Both the position numbers and the translations under genes were made by a program. Below, one piece after another: positions 1 to 12,018 of a DNA stretch of 64,000 bases. Positions within the stretch are counted from its first letter, which is position 1; every line of letters begins with the position of its first letter. The notes beneath the pieces were generated by a model that worked only from the letters and a program-made list of their open reading frames with translations, was not told the origin of the DNA and did no database searches. This DNA is from Eublepharis macularius (Eukaryota; Chordata; Lepidosauria; Squamata; Eublepharidae): the NCBI RefSeq assembly GCF_028583425.1, contig NC_072793.1:97449689-97513688 (forward strand), given 5' to 3'.

Positions 1-151
1 TGTGCCGACGCCACGCCCCGTTAGCACCCTTTTAAACCCAATAATTGAATTTATTGAACAATTTTCTGCTGGAATTCAGTTAAGAGATTGGGTATTCTTA
101 AAGAAAGCAGAAAGACTGACGTTCATTCTTTTGCTAGTGACAATTTGCTCA

Positions 152-381
152 CAACATGGGATGGCAAGATGCAAGTCCAAGTAGCATCTTAAAGACTAAT
201 GAGATATTTACAGGGTATAAGTTTTCAAGCTCCCTTTGTCAGGTATCTGATGAAGGGAGCTTGATCTAGAAAGCTTATTAACCTGAAAAATCTAGTTGGT
301 CTTTATGATGTATGGGACTCAAATCTTGCTCTTCTACCACAGAGCAACATAGCTACCTACCTGAAAGTATCAACATGGGAT
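152..381. mobile_element. Penelope-like palindromic copy (kind B) with hammerhead motif
   Basis: Two inverted arms meet near position 240. The left arm is the reverse complement of the right arm, which ends with the motif ACTCAAATCTTGCTC and a short tail. An 11-bp direct repeat, CAACATGGGAT, flanks the copy (152-162 and 371-381), so the element proper is 163-370. The right arm holds a hammerhead-type core: CTGATGA at 247-253, a stem II, GAAA at 269-272, then the self-complementary AGCT. Assignment to Penelope-like elements rests on this architecture and on likeness to the GIY-YIG-bearing copy at 46.66 kb. No protein-coding part remains here. Confidence 0.75.
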
Positions 382-2520
382 AGAACACCCTGTAAACTAG
401 CTCCCCAGAGCTCTTTGTTAGCATCAGTAGTGATAGAGCTTGCTCCAATTATTGGGACATATAGCATTTTTGAAAGCTTTGGGAATATGCAGGATTGAGT
501 CATAACTCTGACCTAATTAAAAACCAAAAGATTTTGCCATACAAAGAAGTATCATAAAGGAGGAATGGTGCGATTCTTCCCTTGTGCTACATACAAATTA
601 GGACTTTGTCAAATTTTTATGCTGTATTATTAGAGGTCAGCTTTTCTTGAAATAGATGAAATCTTTAAACTATGATGTTAACTGTAGTGTTTGATCTTTT
701 CTATTAACCCATGGCTCTAATTTTTCAATTAGCATACTATTTAGAAAAAAATATGTAAAATGATGTACCAGTGGCATTTAACTCCTCTGAGATTAGCAAG
801 AATTTATAAAACACTTGATTTGTTTATTTCAATCATATGCTTTTACTTTATTATTAAAAAAATTCAAATTTGAATCCTGTATTCAGAATGTGGCCAGCTT
901 CTGATCATTTGTGGAATTTCATGGTAACACAAACTACAGCTCTAACTATGGCCACCTATGTTGAGCAATACAAAAAGCTGCATGGAACACAATGCGGATT
1001 TCATGGGCTGCATATAGGATCAAAACAATCCCAAAGGTATAGCTATCACCATGAACAACAGGTGAAAAAATTAATCAAGGTTCAGGCTAAACTAGAGGTT
1101 TACAAAAGGATTTCTGAGGTGTCAGCTGAGAAACAGGCAGTCCTTGCAACTGAGCTTCACAAGCTAAAACAGAAACTCTCAGACTTGTTCTTGGACAAGT
1201 TCTGGAGTTCTTGGAGACCTGGCAGAAATACCACAATTGCTCTGGCTTGGATCCTTTTTTCCAGTGGCTAAATCTAATAAAGGAAACAAAATATATTAAT
1301 ATATTTTCCATCTTTTGCATGGAAATAAGTTCTGATTGATTGGGTAATGAAACAATGAAAAATATCTATATGACAGTTTATGATAACTATTAAAGTTGCA
1401 GAAGCAGTTCTGTACAGATTGAGACAATGGGGAGACTCGCACATGGAGTCCAGAGCTGGCTTCAGGAACTGGTGATTCTTGTTAGTGATCTGTGGCTTTT
1501 CTGCAGATAGGAGGGAGAGGCAGTATTTACTTAGAAGGAGTTTCAGGCAGCATTGGAAGGTTAATGACCATTGGGGTTGTAGAATTCTAATATTAATCTT
1601 TGGCCTTCTGAATTGGCTAAGTATTAAGGGATCAGAAGCAATTTTTCAGAATGGATTAATCAACAGCTCATTTACAGATCCAGAGATTAAGGAAGGAAAC
1701 AATCATTTTGAAGAGAACTGGAAATGATTGGAAAGAAGCATTGCTTTTTTTGGCCTACACTCTTTCTTTTCTCTCTCTGGATAAAATATCCACACTATTA
1801 AACTAGTTTAACTATGGTTGCTTCTAGGAGGATATGCTTAAAAAAATATTCTAATTCCATATCAGAAAGTCAGGAAGGGCATGGTTATAATTTTCATTAA
1901 AGTATTGATATTTGGCTAAAGTTTTGTTGGGAAAATTTTGTTTCCATAAATATAAAAAATCAATACTTCAAGAATGGAATGGAAACAATAATGATGCCCT
2001 TCATCAAATTACAAAATGAAAGTAAAACATAATTTTGAAGTGCCTGTAGGAATTCAGAAATCCACGTTTTAGTTTATTCCCAGAGTACCAGAATCTGGAG
2101 CAATTCAAGACCAGGTTTTGCCTAAGACTCAGGCCAAATTGGCTAGGCAAACTGCTATGAAGGACTGGGTTATGCCTTTTGCTCTTTTTTTATATATTGC
2201 AAATAAAGTTACCACCCCCTTTCAGTCCTCAGTTAGATTTTGCCTTTAACCCTCTTCTTCTTACACCCTCTGGGTAGATTGCTGCCACCAGGAATTATAT
2301 TCTAAAATAGTTAATTTAAATTTTCTCTTTAATAACATGCCCAAGTGTCAGGCTCCCTCATGGGACTATGTGGCCCTGAGGATAGGAATGGGATATATAG
2401 GAATGACATTATAATCTGGGATGAATAAAAAAACAAAAAACCTTTATTTTTACAAGAAGCATACTGGTTTCACATTATTACTTAAGCTTGATGGTTTCAA
2501 AGATAGTTATCAGTTCTTAA
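382..2520. other. Unassigned AT-rich non-coding DNA
   Basis: I see no exon, RNA gene or classifiable repeat here. The stretch holds one 133-codon reading frame (listed separately) and otherwise short chance frames. It may contain old, strongly decayed repeats that cannot be recognised by eye. Confidence 0.4.
870..1271 (+). other. Unrecognised 133-codon open frame
   Basis: The frame starts at a non-ATG codon (TTG); the next ATG in frame is about six codons in. The middle part, roughly residues 60-110, is rich in K, E, Q and L with a possible coiled-coil spacing (for example EKQAVLATELHKLKQKL). I do not recognise the protein. The length exceeds that of most chance frames in this AT-rich region, and composition differs a little from its surroundings, so it could be a decayed exon, a retrocopy or the remains of a mobile-element gene. 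No splice sites, promoter or poly(A) signal could be tied to it. A chance frame is equally possible. Confidence 0.2.
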
Positions 2521-2529
2521 AGTTTCTTT

Positions 2530-2741
2530 ACATAGGCTCAGTCACACAGATATATATAACTTTCTCAGGTGCACACACAATTTGCCTGCTTCAGATTGAT
2601 CTATCTGAAGCAGGCAAACTGTGTGTGCGCCTGAGTGAGAAAGTCTATGTATATTTGAGTTAGAGATTGATCTCTCACTTAAATATACATAGACTTTCTC
2701 ACTCAAGCACACACACAGTTTGCCTGCTTTAGACAGAATGT
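2530..2741. repeat. Three alternating inverted copies of a ~65-bp unit
   Basis: Three copies of one unit follow each other in alternating orientation: a diverged plus copy (about 2530-2597), a minus copy (2602-2663) and a plus copy (2669-2741). Shared blocks are TTTGCCTGCTT, CACACACA and ACTTTCTCAC. Both junctions are short loops containing TTGATC. Single-stranded DNA or RNA from this stretch could fold into two competing hairpins. I cannot name the family. Confidence 0.7.
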
Positions 2742-2805
2742 TTACTCTCAGACAAGTAAGAGAGTAACTCTTACAGAGAGGAAATGCACTCCAGCTAGTC
2801 TGCAG

Positions 2806-3006
2806 TTGGTGGTTGACAACTCCATGTTGGGAAATGCCTGGTGGCAGAGCCAGGGGATGGTGATGTTTTGGGGAGGGAGCTCAGGGGCCATAATACCAGA
2901 GAGTCTACCCACCAAAGCATCCATTTTGTCCAGGGGAACTGATCTCTGTCATCTGGAGATCATTTGTAATTCCGGGAGATATCCAGACCACAGCTGGAAG
3001 TTGACA
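2806..3006 (+). mobile_element. hAT-type MITE, diverged copy
   Basis: It has the same internal order as the better-preserved copy at 23864-24078: GTTGGGAAAT near the start, a G-rich middle, GTCTACCCACCAAAG, then GGGGAACTGATCTCTGTC and a closing AGTTGACA. Ends are too decayed to call a target duplication. Non-coding. Confidence 0.6.
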
Positions 3007-3007
3007 T

Positions 3008-3460
3008 ATGTAGCAATCAGCTCTTTAAACTTTAAAGGGCTGCTGTTTGAATGAGCAGTCAACCTGGCCTCTATTGCCTACTGAAAATAATGGTTCTTTA
3101 AAGTTTAAAGGGTGTTTAAAGAGCTAATGTGTCACAAACCAGTTGCCCTTGGAGGCAGCAGGAGAGGTGACTGGAAGAGGGAGTGTGGAAGAGAAAGAGT
3201 GCTCCCCAGCTGGGCCAGATCTACTGCCCACACAGCTCTGCTTGGGGGTACTCTCTCTCTCTCTCTCCCTATCTCTCCTAGTTCCTGTTGGGGGAGGGAC
3301 AGCTGGTCGGCAGTGCATTGTACCCATTAAACACTCTTTAAACTTTTAAGGACCATTATTATCAATGGGCAGCAGATCCGGCCTCCAACTCCATCTGCCA
3401 GGGCTACTGCCCAATGAAACAGTGGTCCTTTAAAGTTCAAAGGGCCAATGTGCCTCCTGC
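3008..3460. repeat. TTTAAACTTTAAAG inverted-repeat cluster with a (TC)n run
   Basis: Several copies of a short motif close to CTTTAAACTTTAAAG occur in both orientations (near 3022, 3098, 3335 and 3430), each followed by related text such as GGACCATTATT or GGTCCTTTAAAG. They look like the ends of two small palindromic elements. A (TC)n simple repeat lies at about 3250-3277. The family was not identified. Confidence 0.5.
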
Positions 3461-3469
3461 AGAACAGCA

Positions 3470-4560
3470 GAAGGGCCTTTGAATTTTTATGTTATTTATT
3501 GGGAGTGAAATAATGGAACTGAGAAATACCAGAAGTGTCTTTTATGGTGTTGGATATTGCTGATTGGTTATTTTATCTGGTTGGCAATATCCGACTGCAC
3601 GCCCCTAGCTGCTTCTGCACTGGATGCTTAAAAGTCTATGATTGCCATATTTCATTAAGTTTGCTTCCATTCAGCAATGCTTCCCCATTGTGCAGCCACT
3701 ACTGCAAATGCAGAGGAGTATCCACCTGAGGTATTCCTTGTCATCCTCTCGTCCTGCCATTCTTCCCTCCCATGCTACTCCATGCCGTGAGCTTTTTCTG
3801 TTTAAGCACCTTGTCTGAATAATGCCACACACACTCCACTGCCTCCCCAGGACAGAGGGCTGGAGCATAGTCCGCTCGGCTCCCTCTGGCCATCGACACC
3901 GCACTTGGCTCCCTCTGGCCACCACCAGCACACTCCCCTTGCTCCCCTAAATGCATTCCATGCTCTGCAAGGAGGGAGTGTGCCGGCAAATACAACTTGA
4001 GTTTTTTGTGTTAGGGTTGGGTTTTTTTTTTGCCATTCTGTTGATTTAAAGTGGTTTAGACATATGTACATGGCCAATGAAAGAAGTTCACTTGAAAGAT
4101 CTGTATTTTATGTAATTGAGAGGCTGTCTACATCTTGATAACACGTGTGTACTGTGCAGTATTGCAAAGCATCTTTCAGCATTTTTCACCAATAAAGACA
4201 GAGGGAGTGACAATTCTTAAAGCCTTTATTTAGTTGTAAACTATCACCAATCAATCTCATCTGAAATGTGGAGATCATAATGCACGGTGCAGGGCCAGCC
4301 CAACCATACCAGTGACCAAGGCAATTGCCTTAGAGTGCCAGACTTTGAGGGAGTGGTGATGTACCTGCTGGCCATCATGGCACCCAGCTCTGTTGAGGCA
4401 GCACAATGCAGAGCTGCAGTGAGAGAGGCAATTCTCACTGGGCATGCAGCTGGTGGGGAGAGTCAGGAGAAAGCACACTGGGAGAGAAGGTATATACTGA
4501 GTAGCAGCCACAGAAGTGACTCCTTGCTTGCCTTTCAAGCCAGTTGCCTTCTGAATTTTC
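3470..4560. other. Unassigned non-coding DNA
   Basis: Nothing gene-like or clearly repetitive can be supported here. Overlapping open frames on the minus strand at 3670-4080 are short, start at non-ATG codons in part and show no conserved motif, so I read them as chance. Confidence 0.4.
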
Positions 4561-4565
4561 CTTCT

Positions 4566-4662
4566 GAACATTCTTTAAAATCGCCCAGCAATATTTTTTT
4601 TGTGTTATGGGAGGAAATAAACAGTGTCACAGTTCAGGGAGGAAATAAACAGTGTCACAGTT
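4566..4662 (+). repeat. Segment shared with 12293-12355, plus a tandem duplication
   Basis: About 60 bp from 4566 match the reverse complement of 12293-12355 with only a few differences, including TCGCCCAGCAATATTTTTTT and GGGAGGAAATAAAC. Within it a block of about 26 bp beginning GGGAGGAAATAAAC is duplicated directly (4609-4634 and 4637-4662). The family is unknown. Confidence 0.65.
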
Positions 4663-4675
4663 TAGTTGCCTTCTG

Positions 4676-4808
4676 AACTGTGACACTGAGAGAACTCTGT
4701 CTTTTGGTGCTACACCTCTGAAGATGCCAGCCACAGCTGCTGGCGAAATGTCAGGAACTACAATGCCAAGACCATGGCTATACAGCCCGGAAAATCCACA
4801 ACAACCAA
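4676..4808 (+). mobile_element. Single-arm Penelope-like fragment (kind A)
   Basis: This arm runs from GACACTGAGAGAACTCTGTC to ATCCACAACAACCA. It matches the right arm of the palindromic kind-A copies at 6674, 46659 and 55609 but lacks the terminal ~35 bp ending in CGACAATA. The hammerhead-like core is present as CTGAAGA, a GCCAGC/GCTGGC stem II and GAAA, but stem III reads ATGT instead of the self-complementary ACGT. It is probably a truncated or decayed copy. Confidence 0.75.
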
Positions 4809-6717
4809 GTAAAGCCAAGTTCAACGTTCACAAAAATTGATGGCATAAGGGTTGAAATCAACAAAATACCTACTTTTATATTGTTCATTTTTAATGCCCT
4901 GCAAATAAAAGAAAAATTTATTCTAAACTTCTAATTTCCCCTCCATTGAATTGGGGAGGAGCGCCAGAGTCATAATTGCTTAGGACCTCAAAAAACTTTC
5001 CAGTTGGCCCCAGCAGATTGCTTGTAATGCCTAGCTCCAATCTGAAATATGGGGATTTTAAAAGAAGAGTATATTACTTGGTTGTTGAATACCAGTCTCT
5101 CTCAGCCTCAGATTCCACCCCCACCCCCCGCCCTGAAGATAACATAGGGTGGTCATAAAGCACTTGCTGTGCAGTCCTAAATAGAGTTACACCCCTTTTA
5201 AGTCAATTGAAGTAATTAGGAGTATGAAGGCATAACTCTGCTTAGGATGATCAAGATCTGGGTCCAATAGCACCTTAAAGACCAATTAGATTTCCAGAGT
5301 ATGAGCTTTTGAGAGGCAGAGCTCTCAAGATATTGATGAAGGGAACTTTGATTCTCAAAACCTCATACCCTGGAAATCTAGTTGCTCTCTCTTTTTTTAA
5401 AAAAAATTTTTTTATTGGATTAGATGTCATTAAATTGTACATTACAATCAGTTTCCTTTAACTTTTCCAATTCTAACCCCCTCCCTTTCCCCCCTTTTGT
5501 TGACTTCCAACAGTTTTCCAACCCCTTGTCCCTTTTCCCTTACTCATTTTAAATTTATTCTATCTGTCAAACGTAAACTTTCACTTTCTTCTAAGCTTAT
5601 CTATATAACACAGTGCTCCTTCTGTCTTCCTACTTACTTTAACAACTAAATAATACATAACTAAATAATACATTCTTGGCATATTTTCTTTTGATAATAA
5701 TCATTTAGCTAATTTTGGTACTCTATACTCTATCTTATAATCTCATCTTCAATATGGGACAAACAATTTATCCCTCATTTAGCATAATTTTAGATACTTC
5801 TATAAACAGTACATTCAATATAAGTCAACCAATTTAACTTATACTCTATATATTACTTTTTCTACATATCTTATCTTCATACTGTTTTAATTATATAATT
5901 ATATTATTCTTTCATTATGCAACTATCCACCAAAAATAGTCAACCAATTTGACCCATATATACCTCCAAACCAATTCAATCAATTTAATACATGATCTAT
6001 ACATTAATATATATTTTCCCACCTTACTTAAATTCCTTCATTGCAATTATAAAATTATCTCCATTATACAATTATTGCGAGAAATGAAATTAATTAGTTT
6101 CTATCCTTATAATTAGTTAATTTCTATCATTATAATTCTTGTAATAACACCTATAATACTTAATGCTATATATAATAGTCTAATAAAATAGTTGCTTAGA
6201 AATTCTCATTTACCTCTCCACCCCCCGGGTAAAGTCACCTCCCTCTACTTTTATTGTATTTCAGTAATTTTCAAACTGCCACAGTTCTCCTCCCACCTCC
6301 CATTTCTTCACTAAATATTGTTTCAGCTTCTCCCAATCCGTGTTGAACTGTCCTGGATCAAGGTCTCTCAGTTTCCTTGTCATTTTGTCCATTTCCGCCA
6401 TGTACAGCAATTTTTATATCCAGTCCTCAATAGTTGGCACTTCTTGCACTTTCCACTTTTGCGCGTACAAAAGTCTAGCCGCTGCTGTCATGTAAAATAG
6501 CAATGTCCTATATTGTGCTGGAATATCCTCCATTCCCAAGTTCAATAGCAGGAGTTCTGGGTTCTTATTAATTTGAAATTGTAAAATCTCGCTTATTACT
6601 CTTATTATTTCCCCCCAGTACTGCCTAGCTACCTCACAAGTCCACCACATATGATACAAAGATCCCTCATGCTGGTTGTTGTGGGTTTTCCGGGCTGTAT
6701 TGCCGTGGTCTTGGCAT

Positions 6718-6772
6718 TGTAGTTCCTGACGTTTCGCCAGCAGCTGTGGCTGGCATCTTCAGAGGTGTAGCA
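6718..6772 (-). ncRNA. Hammerhead ribozyme-like motif in PLE-A left arm
   Basis: This is the mirror copy of the motif in the right arm, on the minus strand. CTGAAGA is at 6762-6756, stem II is GCCAGC/GCTGGC, GAAA is at 6735-6732 and ACGT then C follows. All core positions are intact. Transcripts from either strand of this palindrome would therefore carry one hammerhead-like fold. Confidence 0.65.
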
Positions 6773-6831
6773 CCAAAAGACAGAGATCTCTCAGTGTCTC
6801 AGTTGGACACTGAGAGATCTCTGTCTTTTGG

Positions 6832-6890
6832 TGCTACACCTCTGAAGATGCCAGCCACAGCTGCTGGCGAAACGTCAGGAACTACAATGC
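6832..6890 (+). ncRNA. Hammerhead ribozyme-like motif in PLE-A right arm
   Basis: Reading 5' to 3': CCT as the closing stem I strand, CTGAAGA (6842-6848, the CUGANGA core), stem II GCCAGC/GCTGGC with a short loop, GAAA (6869-6872), the self-complementary ACGT as a minimal stem III (6872-6875), C as the cleavage-site base (6876), then AGG pairing with CCT. All invariant core bases of a hammerhead are present. Stem III has no loop, so activity would probably need a dimer, as known for short-stem hammerheads in Penelope-like elements. Cleavage is not shown by sequence alone. Confidence 0.7.
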
Positions 6891-9800
6891 CAAGACCACG
6901 GCAATACAGCCCGGAAAACCCACAACAACCATCGTTCTCCGGCCGTGAAAGCCTTCGACAATACATCCCTCATGCTTTTTACATTTCCAGCATTTATTAG
7001 ATGTGTTCAAATTCCCTAGCGCAATTTTCTTTGGTGTCATATACCAACGATAAATCATTTTGTAGACATTCTCTTTAATATTGGTGCATGTCGTGATCTT
7101 CACTGTATTCTTCCACAAGTATTCCCACGCCTCCATTGTTATTTCCTTATTAAAGTTTATAGCCCACTTCACCATTTGCACTTTAACTGTTTCATCTTCA
7201 GTATACCATTTCAGCAGCACTTTATATACCTTAGAGATTTCCTTTTTATCCTCTTGTAAAAGTGCCTGTTCTAATTCCGAATTCTCCATTCTTATCCCTC
7301 CCTTCACACAGTCCGAATTATAAAGATCTCTGATCTGTCTATACTGAAACCAATCATAACTTGGAGACAACTCGTCCTGCGTCTTTATTTTGGGTTTAGA
7401 AAATTCCATTCGGGTTATCTCCTTGTATGTTAAACACTGTTGTTCATTATCGACAGTTCTCGGATCTATTACTTCATATGGAACCACCCATGAGGGGATT
7501 CCATCTTGTAGGTAATTTCTGTACTTCTTCCAAGTTGTGAATAGGCTTCTCCGAATATAATGATGTAAGAACATAAAGTCCGCTTTTACTTTATCATACC
7601 ATAAATATGCATGCCATCCGAATATTTTTTATATCCTTCTAAGGCCAGTAATTTCCGGTTTTTCAGCATCATCCAATCTTTCAACCACACTAAACAAATT
7701 GCGTCATAATAAAGTCTTAGGTTGGGCAGTTGCATTCCGCCTCTTTCTTTTGCATCTTGTAACACTTTCATTTTCACTCGAGGCTTTTTGCCTGCCCAAA
7801 CAAAATCTGATATTTTCCTCTGCCATTTTTCAAACTGCTTAGAGTCTCGGATAATTGGTATTGTCTGTAACAGAAACATCACTCTTGGCAACACATTCAT
7901 CTTAATTACTGCAATTCTTCCCAACCATGACAAGTTCAGTCTGTTCCATTTAATCAAGTCTTGCTCTATCTGAGTCCACAGTTTCTCATAGTTGTTTTTA
8001 AATAAATCTATATTCTTTGCAGTCAGTTCAATTCCCAGATATTTCACCTTACTTGTTACTTCGCAGTCTGTTATTTCCATTAATAGTTGTTGTTTTTGTT
8101 TAGTCATATTTTTACATAATATCTTTGACTTCTTTTTGTTTACATAAAATCCTGCCAAATCTCCAAACTCCTTAATCTTCTCTATTACTTTTGGCATATT
8201 CTCCATTGGATCTTCCACAATTAGCATTATATCATCCGCAAATGCTCTGACCTTATAGGAAAAGTCCTTTATTTTTATTCCACGGATTGCATTGTCTTCT
8301 CGTATCTGTATCATCAGTATTTCCAAAACCAAAATAAACAACAGTGGAGACAACGGGCAACCTTGTCTTGTTCCTTTACCTATAGTCAATTTCTTGGTCA
8401 CCTCGTCATTCACCACAATTGCTGCACTCTGGTCTCTGTAAATTTCCTTTACTGCTCTTATGAATCTTTCTCCCATTTGTAGCTTTTCCATGGTGGCAAA
8501 CATAAAGTCCCAGTTCAAATTGTCAAACGCTTTTTCAGCGTCCACAAAGAAGAAACCAACCTCCTTGTCACAACGTTTGTCATAGTATTCAATAGCATTT
8601 ATAACTGTCCATAAATTGTCTTTGATTTGTCTATTTGGCAAAAACCCAGCTTGCTCCTCCTCAATAACTTCAGAAAGCCATCCCTTCACTCTTTCCGCCA
8701 GTATCTTCGCAAAAATTTTATAATCATTATTAAGTAACGATATAGGTCTATAGTTGTTCACGTTAGCCAGATCTTGCCCCTCTTTGGGGATCAGTGATAT
8801 ATTAGCTTCACTCCAAGTGTCTGGGATCCGTTGATCCTTTAAAACACCATTAATCACATCTTTTAGGAATGGTGCCAGTTCATTAGCCATTACCTTATAA
8901 AATTTGGCTGTAAGTCCATCCGGTTCTGGCGCCTTTCCCAAGTTTGTTGACTGTATTGCCTTTCTTATTTCTTCCTCCGTTACTTCATTGTTCAATTTGT
9001 CTCTCCAAGCTTCCGAAATTACTGGGAGCTTCATTTTCTCCAAATATGTCGCTATTGAGTCTTTATTCACCTCTTTTTTATTATATAATTTGGCATAAAA
9101 TTTATAAAAGGCTCTGCTAATAGCTGTCTGTTCCAGGTACACTTTATTGTCCTCACAGATTTTATTTATTATTTTCTTCTCCTTTCTCTTCTTCAATTGC
9201 CATGCCAAATATTTCCCAGGTTTATTTGCGCCTTCGAACGCCTTTTGATTCATTCTCTTAAGATTCCATTCCAATTCTTTGTTATTCATTGCTGTCAGCT
9301 GTTCTTGAAGAATTTTAATGTCCTGGTAGATTTTCTTTTTCCCTGGTCTTTTCTTTAACTGTATTTCTTTGGCTTTTATTTTCTCCGTGATCTCCTGTCT
9401 CTTCTCCTCTTTTTTTTCCCTGGCTCTTACATTTAAGTCCATTAATATGCCCCTAATTACTGCCTTGTAGGTGTCCCATACCTTGTTGGTTGGTACTTCT
9501 CTATTCATGTTATATTGTATGAAAAACTTTGTTTCTCTTCTCAACATCTCCATATTTTCTCCCTCTTGAAGTAAGTCCTCATTTATTCTCCATCCTTTCC
9601 TTTTACTCCTTTTCCCCAACTTCCACATAATTGGATTATGATCTGAGCCTACCATAGGCATTATTTCCACATCCTTAGTCCAAAGCGCTAAGTCTTTTGA
9701 GGCCCAGATCATATCGATTCTTGATAGCGTAGAGTGTCTCGCGGAGAAAAACGTATATTGTCTGCCTTTGGGATTTTGTCTTCTCCATACATCTTCTAAA

Positions 9801-10326
9801 GTTTCCTGTTGCGTCAATACAAAAAACGTCTTTGGTAATAGTCCTCTTTTCTTTTGTGCAGTTGCTGACTTTTTATCTAGTTCCAAGTTTGTCACTCCAT
9901 TGAAGTCTCCTGCAAGAATTATCTGGTCATAAGAAAGTTCATCTAATTGCTTCCTCAAGTCCTCAAAGAAGCTTTCTTTTGCTCCGTTAGGTGCATAGAT
10001 TCCAATCACCAATACTCTCTTTAAATTCCATATACATTCCACTGCTAAAAATCTGGCTTCCGCATCTTTCATCACTAACTTTGGCTGTAGCTCCTCTTTT
10101 ATATACAATACCACTCCCCTTTTTTTCTTATTAGAGGCCGCTACAAAATCACTGCCCAATTTATTCAATTTTAGATACTTTGCATCCTGTTTTCTAATAT
10201 GAGTCTCTTGCAAACATACAATATCACATTTTTGTTTTAATAGCCAGTGGAAAATACTTTTTCTCTTATTCGGTGAATTAAGTCCATTTACATTCCAAGA
10301 TAAAACTTTGCACTCCATATTCATAA

Positions 10327-11105
10327 TCTTGTTGCTGGTAAGTCCTTTTCATTGTCCCTTATAAACTGCTCCATCTCTGATTCAGATCTAATGCGCTTTT
10401 TCGCTCCTCCAAATTCAAAGGACACTCCTTCTGGTAGTTCCCATCTGTACCTTATTTTCATGTCCTTCAGAATCTGAATTAGAGCTTTATATTTTTTCGA
10501 TCTAACAACACCGATCTGGGTAATTCCTTCATGATAATAATCGTCTTGCCATCAATCTCCAATGGATCTTGAAACTGTTTAGTCACAATCTTCTCTTTTA
10601 TATTTCTGGTCATGAATTGCACAATCACATCTCTTGGTAGTTTCCTCTGGGTCGCGATTATTGAATTTACACGATATACCACATCTAGGATAGCCACAAC
10701 TTCCTCCTCCTCCTTCCCCAGGTATTCAGCTAACACCTCAGTGATCTGTTCTTGAGCTGTCTTTCCTTCCACTTCCGGCAAGCCGTGAAACCTCAGCTGC
10801 TTCTCCATATATTTACTTTCCGCAACCGCCATTCTCCCCCTCATCACCCTCATCTCTGTTCGTTGCGTATCTGCTAAGTTCTCCACCGCGCTTTCCACTA
10901 CCTTGACTCTTTGCTGTGTTCCCTGCAGGTCATTTTGCATTGTTTCCATACCTTTCTTCACTTCTGCCAGCTCATTTTTCACTGTCTCTTTAACCTCTTT
11001 AACCTCTTTCACCAACTCCGGTTTCATGTCCTTGAGCTCTTTAATTACTTCTAAAAGTTTTTTATCCAAATTCTCTATCGCCAATTGCCACTCTTTTTTC
11101 GACAT
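10327..11105 (-). pseudogene. L1 ORF1 (RNA-binding protein), frame-broken
   Basis: ORF1 of L1 makes the RNA-binding chaperone that packages the L1 transcript. The frame opens at the ATG at 11105 and runs 208 codons to 10479. It has a lysine/glutamate-rich coiled coil (residues about 5-90) followed by the RRM-like part with KQLRFHGLPEVEGK and RKLPRDVIVQFMTRN. Copy 2 shows that the family protein continues for about 50 more residues after LDRK. Here a small frame change near 10490 ends it early, and the remaining sequence down to about 10327 lies in another frame. It sits directly upstream of ORF2, with nearly no spacer, as in copy 2. Confidence 0.88.
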
Positions 11106-12018
11106 CGTGGGGCTTGCTTTGGCTCGCTCCCACGAGTCCGCTCTCTTCCTTAGCTCCGTGGCGTTTAATTTAATGTCCTTTTAGTTTAAATGTCCCGGTC
11201 TTTCCAAAAAAAACTTTTAAAGAGTCCAAAATGTCGGGCGTCTTTTCTCTATGGTTCCTCTATGATTTTTGTAATCCAATATGGCTTACTTCCTCTTTCG
11301 CTGAAGCCGCGGCTCTTCCCCTTTCAAAAATGGCGATTCCCTACTTCCAGCCCTCTGGCAAGAGCCGCCTCTCTCCAGCAACTCTATTGTTGTTACGTAC
11401 TTCCTGTTTCCCGACTTCCCACAGCAGTTCTCGCGATGGTGAAACTTTCTCACAGCCTGATATCTCCTTATAGCCACAGGTATTCAAAACAATAGTCCAA
11501 TTTCTTTAATAACTTCGTTTAACTTAGTCCTTTTTCTAATATAATTCTTGCCGGGTCCTCCCCTCCTTATACTTGGTCTGTTGCAGTTTAAAAGTCTACT
11601 TTAATTCTTCTTTAAGTAATCTGTCCCGTTTCAAGAGATAGTGATCTTTACCTTCTCATTCACTTTCCTTGGGTTGTAATCGCTGTTTCAATCTTAGATT
11701 CCCATCCACTCTTCCTTCCCCTGTTGAAGCTTGGGCATGTAGGTCTTATGCCAACCGCATTGGCACCAGGACTGCCGCAGAGATTATAGCCGACCTGTCT
11801 TAGGGTGGGACCTCAAAGGTCGGGAGAGGATCCGTTGCATAGGACCCCCCTCGCCCGAGATCGACGCGCCCTGAGGTGCTTGAGCGTTCTATGCCTGTTC
11901 TCCGCCTGAGAACAGTCAGCCGCGGGCTTGATTTTGCCCCGCCGGCCGCTTAAATGGCAGCCCGGTCAGCTCCACGATTAGAGCTGCGTTAGACCTCCAT
12001 GGATCCCAAACCGGAAGT
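11106..12018 (-). promoter_or_regulatory. L1 copy 1 5' UTR, presumptive internal promoter
   Basis: The 913 bp upstream of ORF1 are GC- and CpG-rich, unlike the surrounding AT-rich DNA, and match the 5' region of copy 2 from its first base (ACTTCCGGTTTGGG). In L1 elements this region acts as the internal promoter; that role is inferred here from family knowledge. The first bases contain CTTCCGG, a possible ETS-type site. Confidence 0.6.

Larger units (their letters stand above)
6662..6976. mobile_element. Penelope-like palindromic copy (kind A) inside L1
   Basis: Two inverted arms of about 130 bp meet near 6801, with the shared text GACACTGAGAGATCTCTGTC at the junction. A perfect 12-bp direct repeat, ATCCCTCATGCT, flanks the element (6662-6673 and 6965-6976). 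The left end starts GGTTGTTGTGGG, whereas the right arm runs about 35 bp further, to CTTCGACAATAC. Each arm carries a hammerhead-type core (see the two separate entries). It is the youngest layer of the nest, because it cuts the L1 ORF2. Confidence 0.85.
6414..10324 (-). pseudogene. L1 ORF2 (endonuclease-reverse transcriptase), broken
   Basis: ORF2 encodes the L1 enzyme that nicks target DNA and copies the L1 RNA there. The largest open part (10324-7586, 912 codons) holds the AP-like endonuclease domain first (SWNVNGLNSPNKRK near the start, then LQETHI and SDHNPIMW) and then the reverse transcriptase, with GCPLSPLLF and the catalytic FADD near 8231-8242. Compared with copy 2, the frame is lost near 7580 and resumes at 7574. 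The C-terminal cysteine-rich motif is then cut by the PLE at 6674-6964, after CWKCKKHEG; the rest, starting with HMWWTC, follows at 6659-6414. The family assignment to L1 is firm. It cannot make a full protein. Confidence 0.92.
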
